DNA of 64,000 bases from an uncultured Oscillospiraceae bacterium (GTDB lineage Bacteria > Bacillota > Clostridia > Oscillospirales > Ruminococcaceae). The translations under genes were made by a program, and so were the position numbers. The stretch is taken from NCBI GenBank assembly GCA_934481445.1, contig CAKSPC010000005.1, positions 3,024-67,023 on the forward strand. The letters are read 5' to 3'. The notes under the pieces are model-generated. The model saw only the letters and a list, made by a program, of their open reading frames with translations. It made no database searches and was not told the origin of the DNA. Each line of letters starts with the position of its first letter. Position 1 is the first letter of the stretch. Of this stretch, positions 35,810 to 44,521 are shown piece by piece.

Positions 35810-37026
35810 TACTTCATATCCACAAGGCGCGCTCTGAGAACTACGCAGTCGTGCGGAGCAACGGTGGTAACAAAGCGCTCGGTGAACTTGCCGAGATCTT
35901 CATGCTTCCAGCAGTCGTAGATCTCGAAGCCCTTGCCGCTTGCGTAGGGCAGACCGATATCCCAGAACTGCAGGGACATCTCGCCGTCGCGGTCGCCGAA
36001 GTTGAACATACCGATGGCATAGCTGCCGTCGGACATCATCTTTACCATGGAGAACACGTTTTCGGGGTTGTTCCACTGCTTGATGCAGTATGCGCCGCGG
36101 CACTCGATGTCCTGATTTATCGCGATGACATCCTTGTTGGTGAGTATCTCCTTTGTTGCGGGGGTCATGTTTCTGATGTCGCAGCCGATCATCAGCGGGC
36201 TGTTCATTATTGCCCAGAGGGAGAAGTGGGTCTTGTATTCTGTGTCTGTGCAGCCGCCTATTTTAGCGGGGGCTGCGGAAGCAGCGCTGTCCGCGATAAC
36301 GTTGACGCCGCCGTCGGTGGAAGCGTTTATCCACTCGTTGTTGCTGCCGCCGTGCATGCCGACTACCAGCATATCAATATCGTTGTGGCAGTAGTTTCCG
36401 CCGTAGCATTCGTTGCCAACCTGCGAAAGTGCAAGGCGCTTGATGGATTCCCAGCTGTCCTGGATATCGCCGGTGGAGCGGAAGAGGTGCGCGCCGCTTT
36501 CTCTTATCCACTTATAAACATCGTCGTTGCCCCAGTTGCAGGCGGAGAACATGATATCCCTGCCGCAGTTGCGCAGCGCGAGGGACATTCTCTTGTAAAG
36601 AATCTCGCCGGGAACAAAATCGGGCTTGTAGCAGTAATCGTACTTGAGGTAGTCGACGCCCCATTCAGCAAATGTAGCCGCGTCAACGAACTCATGCTCG
36701 AAGCTGCCGGGATGGCCGCCGCAGGTATGAGTGCCCGCGCAGGAGTACATACCGAATTTCAGTCCCTTGGAGTGAACGTAGTCTGCGACTGCCTTCATGC
36801 CGTTGGGGAACTTCCAGTGGTCGGGAACCAGTCTGCCGTTTTCGTCGCGCTGCTTTTCGCTCCAGCAGTCGTCGATAACGACGTATTCGTAGCCTGCGTC
36901 CTTCAGGCCGCTTTCAACGATGGCGTCCGCCGCCTGCTTGATAAGCTCCTCGTTTATCTGCCATGTAAAGGTGTTCCAGGAGTTCCAGCCCATAGGGGGG
37001 GTAAGTCCGAGAAATTTGTTTTCCAT
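35809..37026 (-). CDS. GH27 alpha-galactosidase (cytoplasmic)
   Basis: 405 residues beginning LGLTPPMGWNSWNTF, the N-terminal signature of GH27/GH36-D enzymes. The nucleophile Asp lies in DYLKYDYC and the acid/base Asp in FRSTGDIQDSW; VVIDDCWSEKQRD and NHNDID-type substrate segment (YCHNDIDMLVVG) are also present. The family releases terminal alpha-1,6-galactose from galactomannan or its oligosaccharides. No signal peptide is present, so it acts on imported oligosaccharides, while the mannanase lipoprotein works outside. It is first in a three-gene minus-strand operon with a good promoter at 37086-37114. Confidence 0.93.
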   Translation of the reverse strand: MENKFLGLTPPMGWNSWNTFTWQINEELIKQAADAIVESGLKDAGYEYVVIDDCWSEKQRDENGRLVPDHWKFPNGMKAVADYVHSKGLKFGMYSCAGTHTCGGHPGSFEHEFVDAATFAEWGVDYLKYDYCYKPDFVPGEILYKRMSLALRNCGRDIMFSACNWGNDDVYKWIRESGAHLFRSTGDIQDSWESIKRLALSQVGNECYGGNYCHNDIDMLVVGMHGGSNNEWINASTDGGVNVIADSAASAAPAKIGGCTDTEYKTHFSLWAIMNSPLMIGCDIRNMTPATKEILTNKDVIAINQDIECRGAYCIKQWNNPENVFSMVKMMSDGSYAIGMFNFGDRDGEMSLQFWDIGLPYASGKGFEIYDCWKHEDLGKFTERFVTTVAPHDCVVLRARLVDMK

Positions 37027-37085
37027 AAGAGATCTCCTTGAATATGTTTGTTTGCGTTTTTCAGCCGAAGCTGTTTCTGAGTTGT

Positions 37086-37114
37086 ATTATAGCACATCCA
37101 GTGTCTAATTGCAA
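37086..37114 (-). promoter_or_regulatory. Promoter of the galactomannan operon
   Basis: On the minus strand TTGCAA (37114-37109) and TATAAT (37091-37086) have a 17-base spacer. An imperfect inverted repeat further upstream (TTAAGTAACC...GGTGTAACTTAA, about 37152-37182) could be an activator site. Confidence 0.75.
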
Positions 37115-37199
37115 TGTGTAAACCTAATAAAAATTATATTTCTTTTTTGTGTTAAGTAACCTATGTGATGGTGTAACTTAATTTTGCTAGCAAATATTA

Positions 37200-37230
37200 A
37201 AACAAAAGCCGCGGCATCCCACCGCGGCTT
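37200..37230 (-). terminator. Terminator downstream of the TSCPD gene and element
   Basis: AAGCCGCGG / CCGCGGCTT stem; on the minus strand it is followed by TTTGTTTTAATA. Confidence 0.75.
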
Positions 37231-37504
37231 CAGCTTGTTGAAAAAAGGTTTTGCCCGCGAAGCGGGCTTTTTAAATATGTTTTTTGCCACGGGTCAAGGG
37301 TGACTGCGTCGACCCTGCCGGGTGCAAAAAACACTTCTATCCGCACAAGTGTGTTAGCGACAGCTTCGCTTTACGCTTAATTGTCGGCAAAGCCGACAAT
37401 TAGTGCGCGCGGTGTGCCTTTTGGCAAGCCAAAAGGCGTAAGGCATGGCTTGCCATGCCAGTGGATTGCAACCTGTCGGAAAAGTCGTAAGACTTTTTCG
37501 ACAG
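37231..37504 (-). repeat. Modular palindromic intergenic element, family 1 copy B
   Basis: 274 bp, inverted relative to the copy at 2954. On the minus strand the stems are CTGTCG/CGACAG with AAAAGTC/GACTTTT, GGCATGGC/GCCATGCC, GCCTTTTGGC/GCCAAAAGGC, AATTGTCGGC/GCCGACAATT, a TTTTTTGC/GCAAAAAA arm holding an extra inner hairpin, and GCCCGC/GCGGGC. It lies between the TSCPD gene stop and its terminator, so it would be in that 3' UTR. Confidence 0.85.
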
Positions 37505-37515
37505 ATTATCAGACA

Positions 37516-37776
37516 TTACTGCGCCTTTTCCTGCTCATAAGCTTCCTTAACGGCTATGGCGAGCTGATCCGCGCAGGATGTTCCCCTCCTGCCGCAGGTG
37601 TTGCCCGAAAGCACCTCGTTGATGTACTCCACCGTCTTGCCCTCGCAGAGCTTTGAAACCGCCTTGAGGTTTCCGTTGCAGCCGCCGATGAACTCGATAT
37701 CATGCACCACATTTCCGTCTAAGCGGAAGTGTATCTCCTGCGCACAGACTGTTTTTGTTCTGTAAGAATGTTCCAT
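37516..37776 (-). CDS. TSCPD domain protein, TIGR03905-like
   Basis: 86 residues covering only the TSCPD motif region: IHFRLDGNVVHDIEFIGGCNGNLKAVSKL...CGRRGTSCADQLA. The motif T/G-SCxD near the C-terminus is the one also found at the end of NrdJ-type ribonucleotide reductases. Stand-alone versions are common in clostridia and may bind metal or act as a small accessory domain; the role is not settled. Ribosome binding sequence AAAGGAG lies upstream. It is monocistronic. Confidence 0.85.
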   Translation of the reverse strand: MEHSYRTKTVCAQEIHFRLDGNVVHDIEFIGGCNGNLKAVSKLCEGKTVEYINEVLSGNTCGRRGTSCADQLAIAVKEAYEQEKAQ

Positions 37777-37841
37777 ATGCTCTATCTCCTTTGTTTCGTT
37801 TTCCTCATATCATACACGAAACCGGCGGATTTGTCAAGTGG

Positions 37842-39035
37842 TCAGTCGCCGTAGTGTATCTCAAGGGCGTTCGGGGCGAGGTCGGTGATGGGCTGGCGGT
37901 AGTTTCCGAGCAGCCTTACGCCGTAGACATACCAGTCCATGTTGTATATATCCGCAGAATTCATGAAGCTGCCTTTCATGTACTTTACGTTTCCGTTGAT
38001 GTCCTTGAGCTCGCCGTTGAATATGTATGCAAGTCCGCCCGTGACTTTCGGAGCAAGTGCGCCGATGATATCCTGCGTGCCGTCCTTTGCGGCGGGGAGA
38101 GCGTCGGAGATGGACACGGCGCCGTTCGCCATCGTTCCGGTGAATGTATCGCCCGTCCATGTGTCGAGCGACATCTGCTTGTATTCCGCAAGGTAGTAGC
38201 TGCTGCGGTCGCAGTTGAAATACATTATCATGTTGCTGAAATCGCCGCTGTCGCTGCTGTGGTCTATGCTGTCGATGAACTTAACGCCCTTTTCCTCGCA
38301 GAATTCCGCAGCCCGTTTGGACTCGGTGTAGCATATGATAACGTCGCAGCCCTCGTTTATCAGCGCATTCACGGCGGTTTCTATCTCGTCGTCGCGTGTG
38401 GCGAACGCCGCAACCATCTCCGCGGTGTCATAAACAAGCTGCATTCCCAGCGCCGCGGCGTTTACCGTGGGCGTGGGGTAGAGAATATCCGTGTCGGCAA
38501 CGATGCCTATTTTTTCCGTTGTGGAATTATACGCCGCAGCCATGCCCGCGATGTATGCACCCTGATATTCCTCCTCGGTGTACGCCGCGATATTCGCGGA
38601 GCGCGCCGTGGTGCCGTAGGCGATGAAGTTGATGTTCATGTACTTGCCCGCGGTGGACGCGAGTGTCGTGTTGTACACGGGGCTTCCCGCCACGATGTAC
38701 GTGCAGCCCGCGTTGGAAAGCGCCTGCACCGCCTTTTCGAAGTCGGTGATGTTTACGTTGTCGATGTACATGGTCTCAACGTCGCTGTGGGTGCCGGCTG
38801 AGATGCGCTGGCGGTTCATCTCGGCGGTGAAACCGTCGGTTTCCGCGTCGCCGTGGAATATGAATCCCGCCTTTATCGGCTCGCTCTCCGGCTCGGACGC
38901 TTCGGTGGTCTGCGAGGCCTCCCCTGTGCCGCTGTCGGATGCGTCGGAGGATTCTCCGCCCGAGCAGCCCGCTATCCCCGCGGTCATGCATAATGCCAGA
39001 AGAGCGGCAAGTATTTTGTGCCATCCTGAAGTCAT
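37842..39035 (-). CDS. BMP family substrate-binding lipoprotein
   Basis: 397 residues: lipobox IAGC (about residues 20-23), Ser/Glu-rich linker, then a Med/BMP-type binding protein (KAGFIFHGDAETDGFTAEMN, YIVAGSPVYNTTLASTAG, NINFIAYGTT, YQGAYIAGMAA, GIVADT). BMP proteins feed nucleoside or related ABC importers. No permease or ATPase is adjacent, so this is an orphan or its partners are elsewhere. A minus-strand TATAAT (39109-39104) may be its -10 box, without a clear -35. Ligand prediction to nucleosides is by family only. Confidence 0.85.
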   Translation of the reverse strand: MTSGWHKILAALLALCMTAGIAGCSGGESSDASDSGTGEASQTTEASEPESEPIKAGFIFHGDAETDGFTAEMNRQRISAGTHSDVETMYIDNVNITDFEKAVQALSNAGCTYIVAGSPVYNTTLASTAGKYMNINFIAYGTTARSANIAAYTEEEYQGAYIAGMAAAYNSTTEKIGIVADTDILYPTPTVNAAALGMQLVYDTAEMVAAFATRDDEIETAVNALINEGCDVIICYTESKRAAEFCEEKGVKFIDSIDHSSDSGDFSNMIMYFNCDRSSYYLAEYKQMSLDTWTGDTFTGTMANGAVSISDALPAAKDGTQDIIGALAPKVTGGLAYIFNGELKDINGNVKYMKGSFMNSADIYNMDWYVYGVRLLGNYRQPITDLAPNALEIHYGD

Positions 39036-39173
39036 TGTGTAACCTCCTGCTTATGTAAAGTGAATAAAGTCATTTATACTGCGGAATGATACCGCTTTTT
39101 AACATTATAACATATCCTTACGAAAAAATCATCACTTTTTCAGAAATATTTCATACTTGTACTGAAAATTCTG

Positions 39174-39202
39174 TTTATTTTTTTCGTAATATATGCTATA
39201 AT
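39174..39202 (+). promoter_or_regulatory. Promoter of the foldase pair
   Basis: TTTATT (39174) and TATAAT (39197) with a 17-base spacer, 70 bases before the ATG. Confidence 0.6.
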
Positions 39203-39271
39203 TACAATGTACGGTCATGCCATGGAGCATGAAAGTTCAATTTTACACAAAACAGGCGAAAGGAAAACCTA

Positions 39272-40561
39272 ATGAGATCATCCCGCATATTACATACCGC
39301 CGCAGCAGTTGTCGCTGCGTGCTCCGTCCTGCTGAGCGGCTGCTCCGTTAAGGTGGGCACAAACAGAAAGGTAGACGACAACGCCGTTGTGGCGCACCCC
39401 ACAGCGCAGGGCGCCGACAATGACGACATGAAGATAAAATACATCGACTTTGCCAAGGAATACAAATATTACCTCAAGGGTCAGTCGATAACCGACGACA
39501 CTGCGGACAGTGTTGCCTCCACCTGCATGACGCAGCGCGCGAACATCATAAACTATCTCATAAACGAGAAGATAATCTTCGCAAAGGCAAAGGAGCTGGG
39601 CTTATACGACCTCACCGACGAAGAAATGAACGCCGTTGAGCAGGAATACAATGACCTTGTCGACGAGCAGGTAGAGTATTTCGGCAGCAATGCCGACTAC
39701 GGCACCGAGGAGAGCGTCAGCGATGAGGAAAAGGCTCAGCGCGGCGGCGAATTATTCGATGAATACCTTGCGGACTGCGGGCTTGACCGCGACGACCTTC
39801 TCATGTGGCAGGTAAGCGCGAAGATAACCGAAAAGGTTCAGGCGGAGGTGACAAAGGACGTCACCACCGAATACAGCGAGGCGCAGGAAAAGTTCGATTC
39901 CTATGTTGAAAGCATAAAGCAGCTTTACGCCGACGATCCCTCCGAATACGAAACGGGAAGCTACTCCGCATTCTGGGTGCCCGAGGGCTCCCGCAGGATA
40001 AAGCACATCCTCCTCGGCTTCAGCGACGCCCTCACGGATGAGATAAAGTCCTGCCGCGAAAACGGCGACGACGCGGGCGCCGATAAGCTCAGGGCGCAGC
40101 AGGCGGAGAATATGGCGGTGCAGATAAACGAGGTCATGGAGCAGATAGAGCAGGGCGTTTCGTTTGACGACCTTATTACGCAGTACAGCGCCGACCTCAC
40201 CGGCTCTTCCATGAACCCCGACGGATACCTGCTTGTTCCCGACGGCACAAGCTTCATGACGGAGTTCCAGCAGGCGGCTTTCGAGATGGAGAACGTCGGC
40301 GACATCACCACCTGCATAACCGATTACGGCGTGCATATCATGCTGTACGCCGCAGACGCGGAAGTTACCGACGAGGAGATAAAATCCTACGTCGACTACA
40401 TCTACGAAACCCTTTCCGAGGGCAAGGCAGAAAACGCGTTCAGCGAAACGCTCAACGCATGGAAAACAGAGTATGATTATCAGATAGACTACGACGCGCT
40501 GGATATAACCGTAGCCGAGGAAACCACAGAATCCTCCGACACATCCTCCGACGCAGCGTAA
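39272..40561 (+). CDS. Parvulin-like foldase lipoprotein 1 (PrsA/SurA type)
   Basis: 429 residues with lipobox LLSGC (Cys about residue 24), a SurA-N-like helical region (YLINEKIIFAKAKELGL) and a parvulin-type prolyl isomerase domain from RRIKHILLGF to DYGVHIMLYA, with NPDGYLLVPDGTSFMTEFQQAAF as the conserved centre. A long insertion rich in charged residues splits the domain after KHILLGF. Such lipoproteins help fold exported proteins outside the membrane. The Asp/Ser-rich tail (TTESSDTSSDAA) is unusual but shared in style with the next gene. A tandem paralog follows after 26 bases. Confidence 0.82.
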   Translation: MRSSRILHTAAAVVAACSVLLSGCSVKVGTNRKVDDNAVVAHPTAQGADNDDMKIKYIDFAKEYKYYLKGQSITDDTADSVASTCMTQRANIINYLINEKIIFAKAKELGLYDLTDEEMNAVEQEYNDLVDEQVEYFGSNADYGTEESVSDEEKAQRGGELFDEYLADCGLDRDDLLMWQVSAKITEKVQAEVTKDVTTEYSEAQEKFDSYVESIKQLYADDPSEYETGSYSAFWVPEGSRRIKHILLGFSDALTDEIKSCRENGDDAGADKLRAQQAENMAVQINEVMEQIEQGVSFDDLITQYSADLTGSSMNPDGYLLVPDGTSFMTEFQQAAFEMENVGDITTCITDYGVHIMLYAADAEVTDEEIKSYVDYIYETLSEGKAENAFSETLNAWKTEYDYQIDYDALDITVAEETTESSDTSSDAA

Positions 40562-40587
40562 TTCACCCAAGGGAAAGGACATACAAA

Positions 40588-41949
40588 ATGAAAGCGAAAA
40601 AAATAATTGCACTGCTTGCCGCTGCAGCGGTAATAATGACAGCGGCGGGCTGCTCGAATAACACTTCATCCGACAGCAGCGAGAGCGCTGTTACTGATAC
40701 ATCCGATACATCGGATACAGTTTCTTCCGACACCTCAGGGGATGCGTCGGACGAGAGCACGGAAACAGGCTCCGTACTCACCGCGGACACGGCGGCGGAC
40801 TTCGTTATCGCAAGCTGCGAGGGCAGGGAGGATATGAACGTTACCTTCGGGCAGTTCCTCAAGGAATACAAGTATTATATGCAGAACTACGGTCTGACCG
40901 ACGACACCTCCGGCGACAACGCCGAAGTGCTCCGGCAGCAGCGCGAGCGTATCGTGAACTATCTTATAAACGAGCAGATATTCAGGGTCAAATTCGCCGA
41001 GCTGCTCCCCGAATTTACCGAGGAGGAGCTTGCGCAGATACAGGCCTACGGCGACGATCAGATCTCTCAGATGAAGCAGTCCTGCAAGGACGGAATTTCC
41101 TCCGCAAGCGTCGAGAAATACACCGACGAGGAGCTCACCAAGATGGCGGACGACGCGTTTTCCTCTATCCTTGCCGAGTGCGGGCTTACCGAGGAGGATT
41201 TTCACGACTGGGCGTACACCGCGGCAATTCAGGATAAGCTTTCGGAATATGTAAACAAGGATTTCACACTGGATTATTCCGAGGCGGAAACTCAGCTTCA
41301 GAATGTTATCGACGGCGCTAAATCAAGCTATGAAAGCGACCCCGCCAACTATGACGGAAACAGCTTTTCCTCCGTGTATATCCCCGAGGGCTCCCGCTAT
41401 ATCGAGCAGATAGCGCTGAAGCTTCCCGACGCTGATATAACCGAGATAAACGACCTGCGCGACAGCGGCGACGACGAGGGCGCAGACAAGCTCCGCGCGG
41501 AAAAGCTCAAGTCCCTTGACGAAAAGCTTGCGGAGGTGCAGGCAAAGATAGACGGCGGCGAGGATTTCGAAGCGCTGATGAAAGAATACAGCGACGACAG
41601 CGACACCTCCGCGAAGTACCTCATCACCCCCGGCTCGGAAATTTACGTCGACGGGCTGTCCGAAGCGGCGATGGGAATTGAAGAGGTCGGCGGGATGACT
41701 ACATTCGGCTCCGACTACGGCTATCATATCATCAAAAACCTCGGCACCGCGGAGGTCGACCCCGAGGAAACCAAGGAAATGACGCAGGCGATATACGACT
41801 ACCTGCTTACGAATTACAAGGCATCAAACTTCAACGCCGCCGTGCGCGAGTGGCGCGAGGAATACAACTTCACCATCGACCGCGGCGTGCTCCTTCTCGC
41901 GGAGGAAACCGACGCCGCAGCGGAAAGCAGCGCCGAATCGGCGGAATAA
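40588..41949 (+). CDS. Parvulin-like foldase lipoprotein 2
   Basis: 453 residues, paralogous to the preceding gene along its whole length: lipobox TAAGC (Cys about residue 22), the shared FLKEYKYYMQNYGLTDDTS and RIVNYLINEQIF segments, and the isomerase domain with IPEGSRYIEQIALKLPD, an Asp/Glu-rich insertion and DYGYHIIKNL. In both paralogs the canonical HILL-x2-D motif is altered, here to EQIALKL, so catalytic activity is doubtful and a chaperone role is possible. Ser/Thr/Asp-rich linker after the signal. Co-transcribed with the first. Confidence 0.8.
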   Translation: MKAKKIIALLAAAAVIMTAAGCSNNTSSDSSESAVTDTSDTSDTVSSDTSGDASDESTETGSVLTADTAADFVIASCEGREDMNVTFGQFLKEYKYYMQNYGLTDDTSGDNAEVLRQQRERIVNYLINEQIFRVKFAELLPEFTEEELAQIQAYGDDQISQMKQSCKDGISSASVEKYTDEELTKMADDAFSSILAECGLTEEDFHDWAYTAAIQDKLSEYVNKDFTLDYSEAETQLQNVIDGAKSSYESDPANYDGNSFSSVYIPEGSRYIEQIALKLPDADITEINDLRDSGDDEGADKLRAEKLKSLDEKLAEVQAKIDGGEDFEALMKEYSDDSDTSAKYLITPGSEIYVDGLSEAAMGIEEVGGMTTFGSDYGYHIIKNLGTAEVDPEETKEMTQAIYDYLLTNYKASNFNAAVREWREEYNFTIDRGVLLLAEETDAAAESSAESAE

Positions 41950-41970
41950 TACGAACGACAGGATAATTAT

Positions 41971-43263
41971 ATGAACACACCGATAGTTGATTTTTTAGAG
42001 AAATACACCCGTGACAACAGACTGCGCCTGCATATGCCGGGGCACAACGGCGAATTTCCTCATGACATCACCGAGATAGAGGGAGCGGACAGCCTTTTCG
42101 AAAGCGATACCACCGGCGGCATAATCGCGCAGAGCGAGCAGATAGCCTCCAAAATATTCGGCTCGGCAAAGACCTGCTATTCCTGCGGGGGGAGCACCCT
42201 CGCGATACAGACGGCGCTGGCGGTGCTTAAATCGCAGGGAGTGAACACCGTTGCGGCTTCGAGGTATTCCCACAGGAGCCTTGCGGCGGCTGCGGCGACG
42301 CTCAGGCTGAACATAAAGTGGCTCTATCCCAAGGAATATCTCAGCGCGGACGTCGAGTATAATGCAGAGGCGCTCCGCGGCGCGGACGCGGTTTTCATCC
42401 CGAATATCGACTACTACGGCGGGACATGGAAGTTCGTAAAGCCGAACATCCCCGTTGTTGTGGACAACGCCCACGGCGCATACTTAAAATTCGTGGACAA
42501 ACGCAAATTCGGCACGCAGTATCTTCATCCGCTGGAGCTGGGCTTCCCGCTGATGAGCGCGGAATCGGCTCACAAGACCCTGCCGGTGCTCACCGGCGGA
42601 GCGTACCTCCACTTTGCAAAGGGCACGGATTTTTCCCGCGCAAAGGAGTTCATGGGAATATTCGGCTCGTCAAGCCCATCTTATCTTATTATGGAGAGCC
42701 TTGACAGATTTAACGGGCTTCTCGCGGCGGATGTGCAGTCCGTCACACGCGCCTGCGAAGCGGTGGCGGTGCTGAAAGCAAAGGTGGAGAAAGCGGGCGT
42801 GCCGCTTAAAAAGACCGACCCGCTCCGTATCGTCATCAACGCCCGCGAGAGCGGCATGAGTGGATATGACTACGCGGCGTTTCTGCGGAAAAACGGCGTG
42901 GAGTGCGAAATGGCGGACGAAAACCGCGTCGTGCTTCTGTTCTCCTCCGCGACCACCGTCAAGGACTGCGAGCGCGCGGAAATGGCTCTGCTGTTCGCGC
43001 CGCAGACGAAGCCGCTCCCCATCGTTGAATATCCCGTTATAAAGCCCACGGCGGAGATGCCGATATACGAAGCGCTGTTCAAGCCGCAGAAGCTTGTCCC
43101 CGTGCAGAACGCGGGCGGAGAGGTATGCGCCGGCATGAAGGCCCCCTGTCCCCCGGGCGTGCCGCTGGTAATGCCCGGCGAGATAATCGACCATTATGTT
43201 GTGGAAGCGCTGATGAAATACGGCGTGAAGTACATATCCGTAATAGACAGGTCGCGCCGCTGA
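41971..43263 (+). CDS. Orn/Lys/Arg decarboxylase-family PLP enzyme
   Basis: 430 residues. N-terminal LRLHMPGHNG, the PLP-binding lysine motif SAHKTLPVLTGGAYLH near residue 206, and the C-terminal PCPPGVPLVMPGE are characteristic of the fold III-related Orn/Lys/Arg decarboxylase family (SpeA/CadA-like), short form without the N-terminal wing domain. Substrate (arginine, lysine or ornithine) cannot be assigned. Members in Firmicutes often sit near tmk/holB; here the neighbours are foldases and a PH-domain gene. Confidence 0.88.
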   Translation: MNTPIVDFLEKYTRDNRLRLHMPGHNGEFPHDITEIEGADSLFESDTTGGIIAQSEQIASKIFGSAKTCYSCGGSTLAIQTALAVLKSQGVNTVAASRYSHRSLAAAAATLRLNIKWLYPKEYLSADVEYNAEALRGADAVFIPNIDYYGGTWKFVKPNIPVVVDNAHGAYLKFVDKRKFGTQYLHPLELGFPLMSAESAHKTLPVLTGGAYLHFAKGTDFSRAKEFMGIFGSSSPSYLIMESLDRFNGLLAADVQSVTRACEAVAVLKAKVEKAGVPLKKTDPLRIVINARESGMSGYDYAAFLRKNGVECEMADENRVVLLFSSATTVKDCERAEMALLFAPQTKPLPIVEYPVIKPTAEMPIYEALFKPQKLVPVQNAGGEVCAGMKAPCPPGVPLVMPGEIIDHYVVEALMKYGVKYISVIDRSRR

Positions 43264-43264
43264 T

Positions 43265-44497
43265 TTACAGTCTTGAAACAAAGTGCCGCGCGCCGTCCGC
43301 TGGCACCTGCCGCAGACGCACGGTCACGCGCTCGTGGAATACAATGCGGCAGTCGCAGAATCCGCCGCGCTTCTGAAGCGGGTTTTGTATTATCTCCGCC
43401 GAAACTATGCTGTTTCTGCGGGAATACACCGTGTACAGCCGCGCAAAGCGTCGGGAGGATATCCTGATGATCTCCCCCTGCGACATCCCCGAGCGGAACA
43501 TATAGGCCGCATACACCGCGGCGGTCCACAAAAATGCCGCCATCCCGCACCACAGCGCGGTTTTCAGCAGCTCGGCGTAGCGCAGTATCCCCGCGCCCTG
43601 CATAAGCGCGACGAGTATCAGCGCGGCGGCAAATCCCGCGCCCCAGCCCAGCGGAAGCGCGCAGTGCCCGAAAAGGGCGCGCTTCGGCGGCGATACCGAG
43701 TTTTTTTCGCCATGCGGAAGTTTTCCCAGCAGGGCGCGTATCAGTTTTTGTGATTTTTCGCGGCGGGTCGGCGGGAGTATCATCTCGCCGCGCAGGTACA
43801 GCGGCGAGTATTTTGTGACCAGCGTCGCGGCGGTATCGCAGGCGGAAAAACAGCATGGCTGCCCGACGGAGATGTAGGTTTCCCGCAGGGTGAACAGCCC
43901 GCGCCGCACCGCCGCGACGCCGCCGTATATCGTAACGCGGAAGTGTGCCATCGCGGTGACTTTTTTCAGCAGCGCGAACACCCACGCCGCAAAAACGAAC
44001 ACCGCCAGCACTGCGGCAACCCCAGGCACCGCGATATGAAGCAGCGAAAGCACCTCAGAAACGCCCTCGGCGGTGTTCTGTATCGCGGCGAGAATGCTGT
44101 CATAGTATGCGCTGCCGAATATGGCGCCGATACGCCGCACCGTCGCGGAGAAAATTACAACGCCGCTCAGCGCGCGGGTGTCGATGAAAGCCCCGAAAAG
44201 CACCGAAGAGGTTTTCGGGCGAAGCGCCGCGCCCCTGGTTTTCGGGAGAAACGGCAGCGGCTCGTCCTTTTGCAGGTAGAATTCCACGGCTTTTCCCCCG
44301 AGGGTGCGCAGCGTTATCTGTTTTGCGCGGAGAATGCGCAGCAGCGGCGTGCGGCGTATCTCCACGACGGTCACAGAGCGCAGGTGCAGGGTGCTTGTCC
44401 TTACGAAAAACAGTCCCTTTCCGACAACGATTTCCCCGCCGCGGAAGTGTACGCTTACGAAAAAGCGGCGGAGAATATAATAAAAAAGTATATCCAT
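43265..44497 (-). CDS. Membrane protein with bacterial PH (bPH2/YdbT-like) domains
   Basis: 410 residues with PH-like segments around residues 15-80 (GGEIVVGKGLFFVRTSTLHLRSV), about 185-230 (FRVTIYGGVAAVRRGLFTLRETYI) and near the C-terminus (IVSAEIIQNPLQKRGGFCDCRI). These alternate with hydrophobic pairs near 150-180 and 285-340. This alternation is typical of the YdbT/DUF304 family, whose function is unresolved although some members affect membrane-stress resistance. The start is only 24 bases from the divergent glmU start, so each promoter must lie within or beside the other gene. It overlaps nothing at the 3' end but stops one base after the PLP enzyme stop. Confidence 0.75.
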   Translation of the reverse strand: MDILFYYILRRFFVSVHFRGGEIVVGKGLFFVRTSTLHLRSVTVVEIRRTPLLRILRAKQITLRTLGGKAVEFYLQKDEPLPFLPKTRGAALRPKTSSVLFGAFIDTRALSGVVIFSATVRRIGAIFGSAYYDSILAAIQNTAEGVSEVLSLLHIAVPGVAAVLAVFVFAAWVFALLKKVTAMAHFRVTIYGGVAAVRRGLFTLRETYISVGQPCCFSACDTAATLVTKYSPLYLRGEMILPPTRREKSQKLIRALLGKLPHGEKNSVSPPKRALFGHCALPLGWGAGFAAALILVALMQGAGILRYAELLKTALWCGMAAFLWTAAVYAAYMFRSGMSQGEIIRISSRRFARLYTVYSRRNSIVSAEIIQNPLQKRGGFCDCRIVFHERVTVRLRQVPADGARHFVSRL

Positions 44498-44521
44498 ATT
44501 ATTTATAAAGAGGTAATTACC

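Noticed and set aside
43943-44521. 193-codon upstream extension of glmU
   Set aside because: It lies antisense to the PH-domain gene, and the GlmU signature starts directly after the ATG at 44522.
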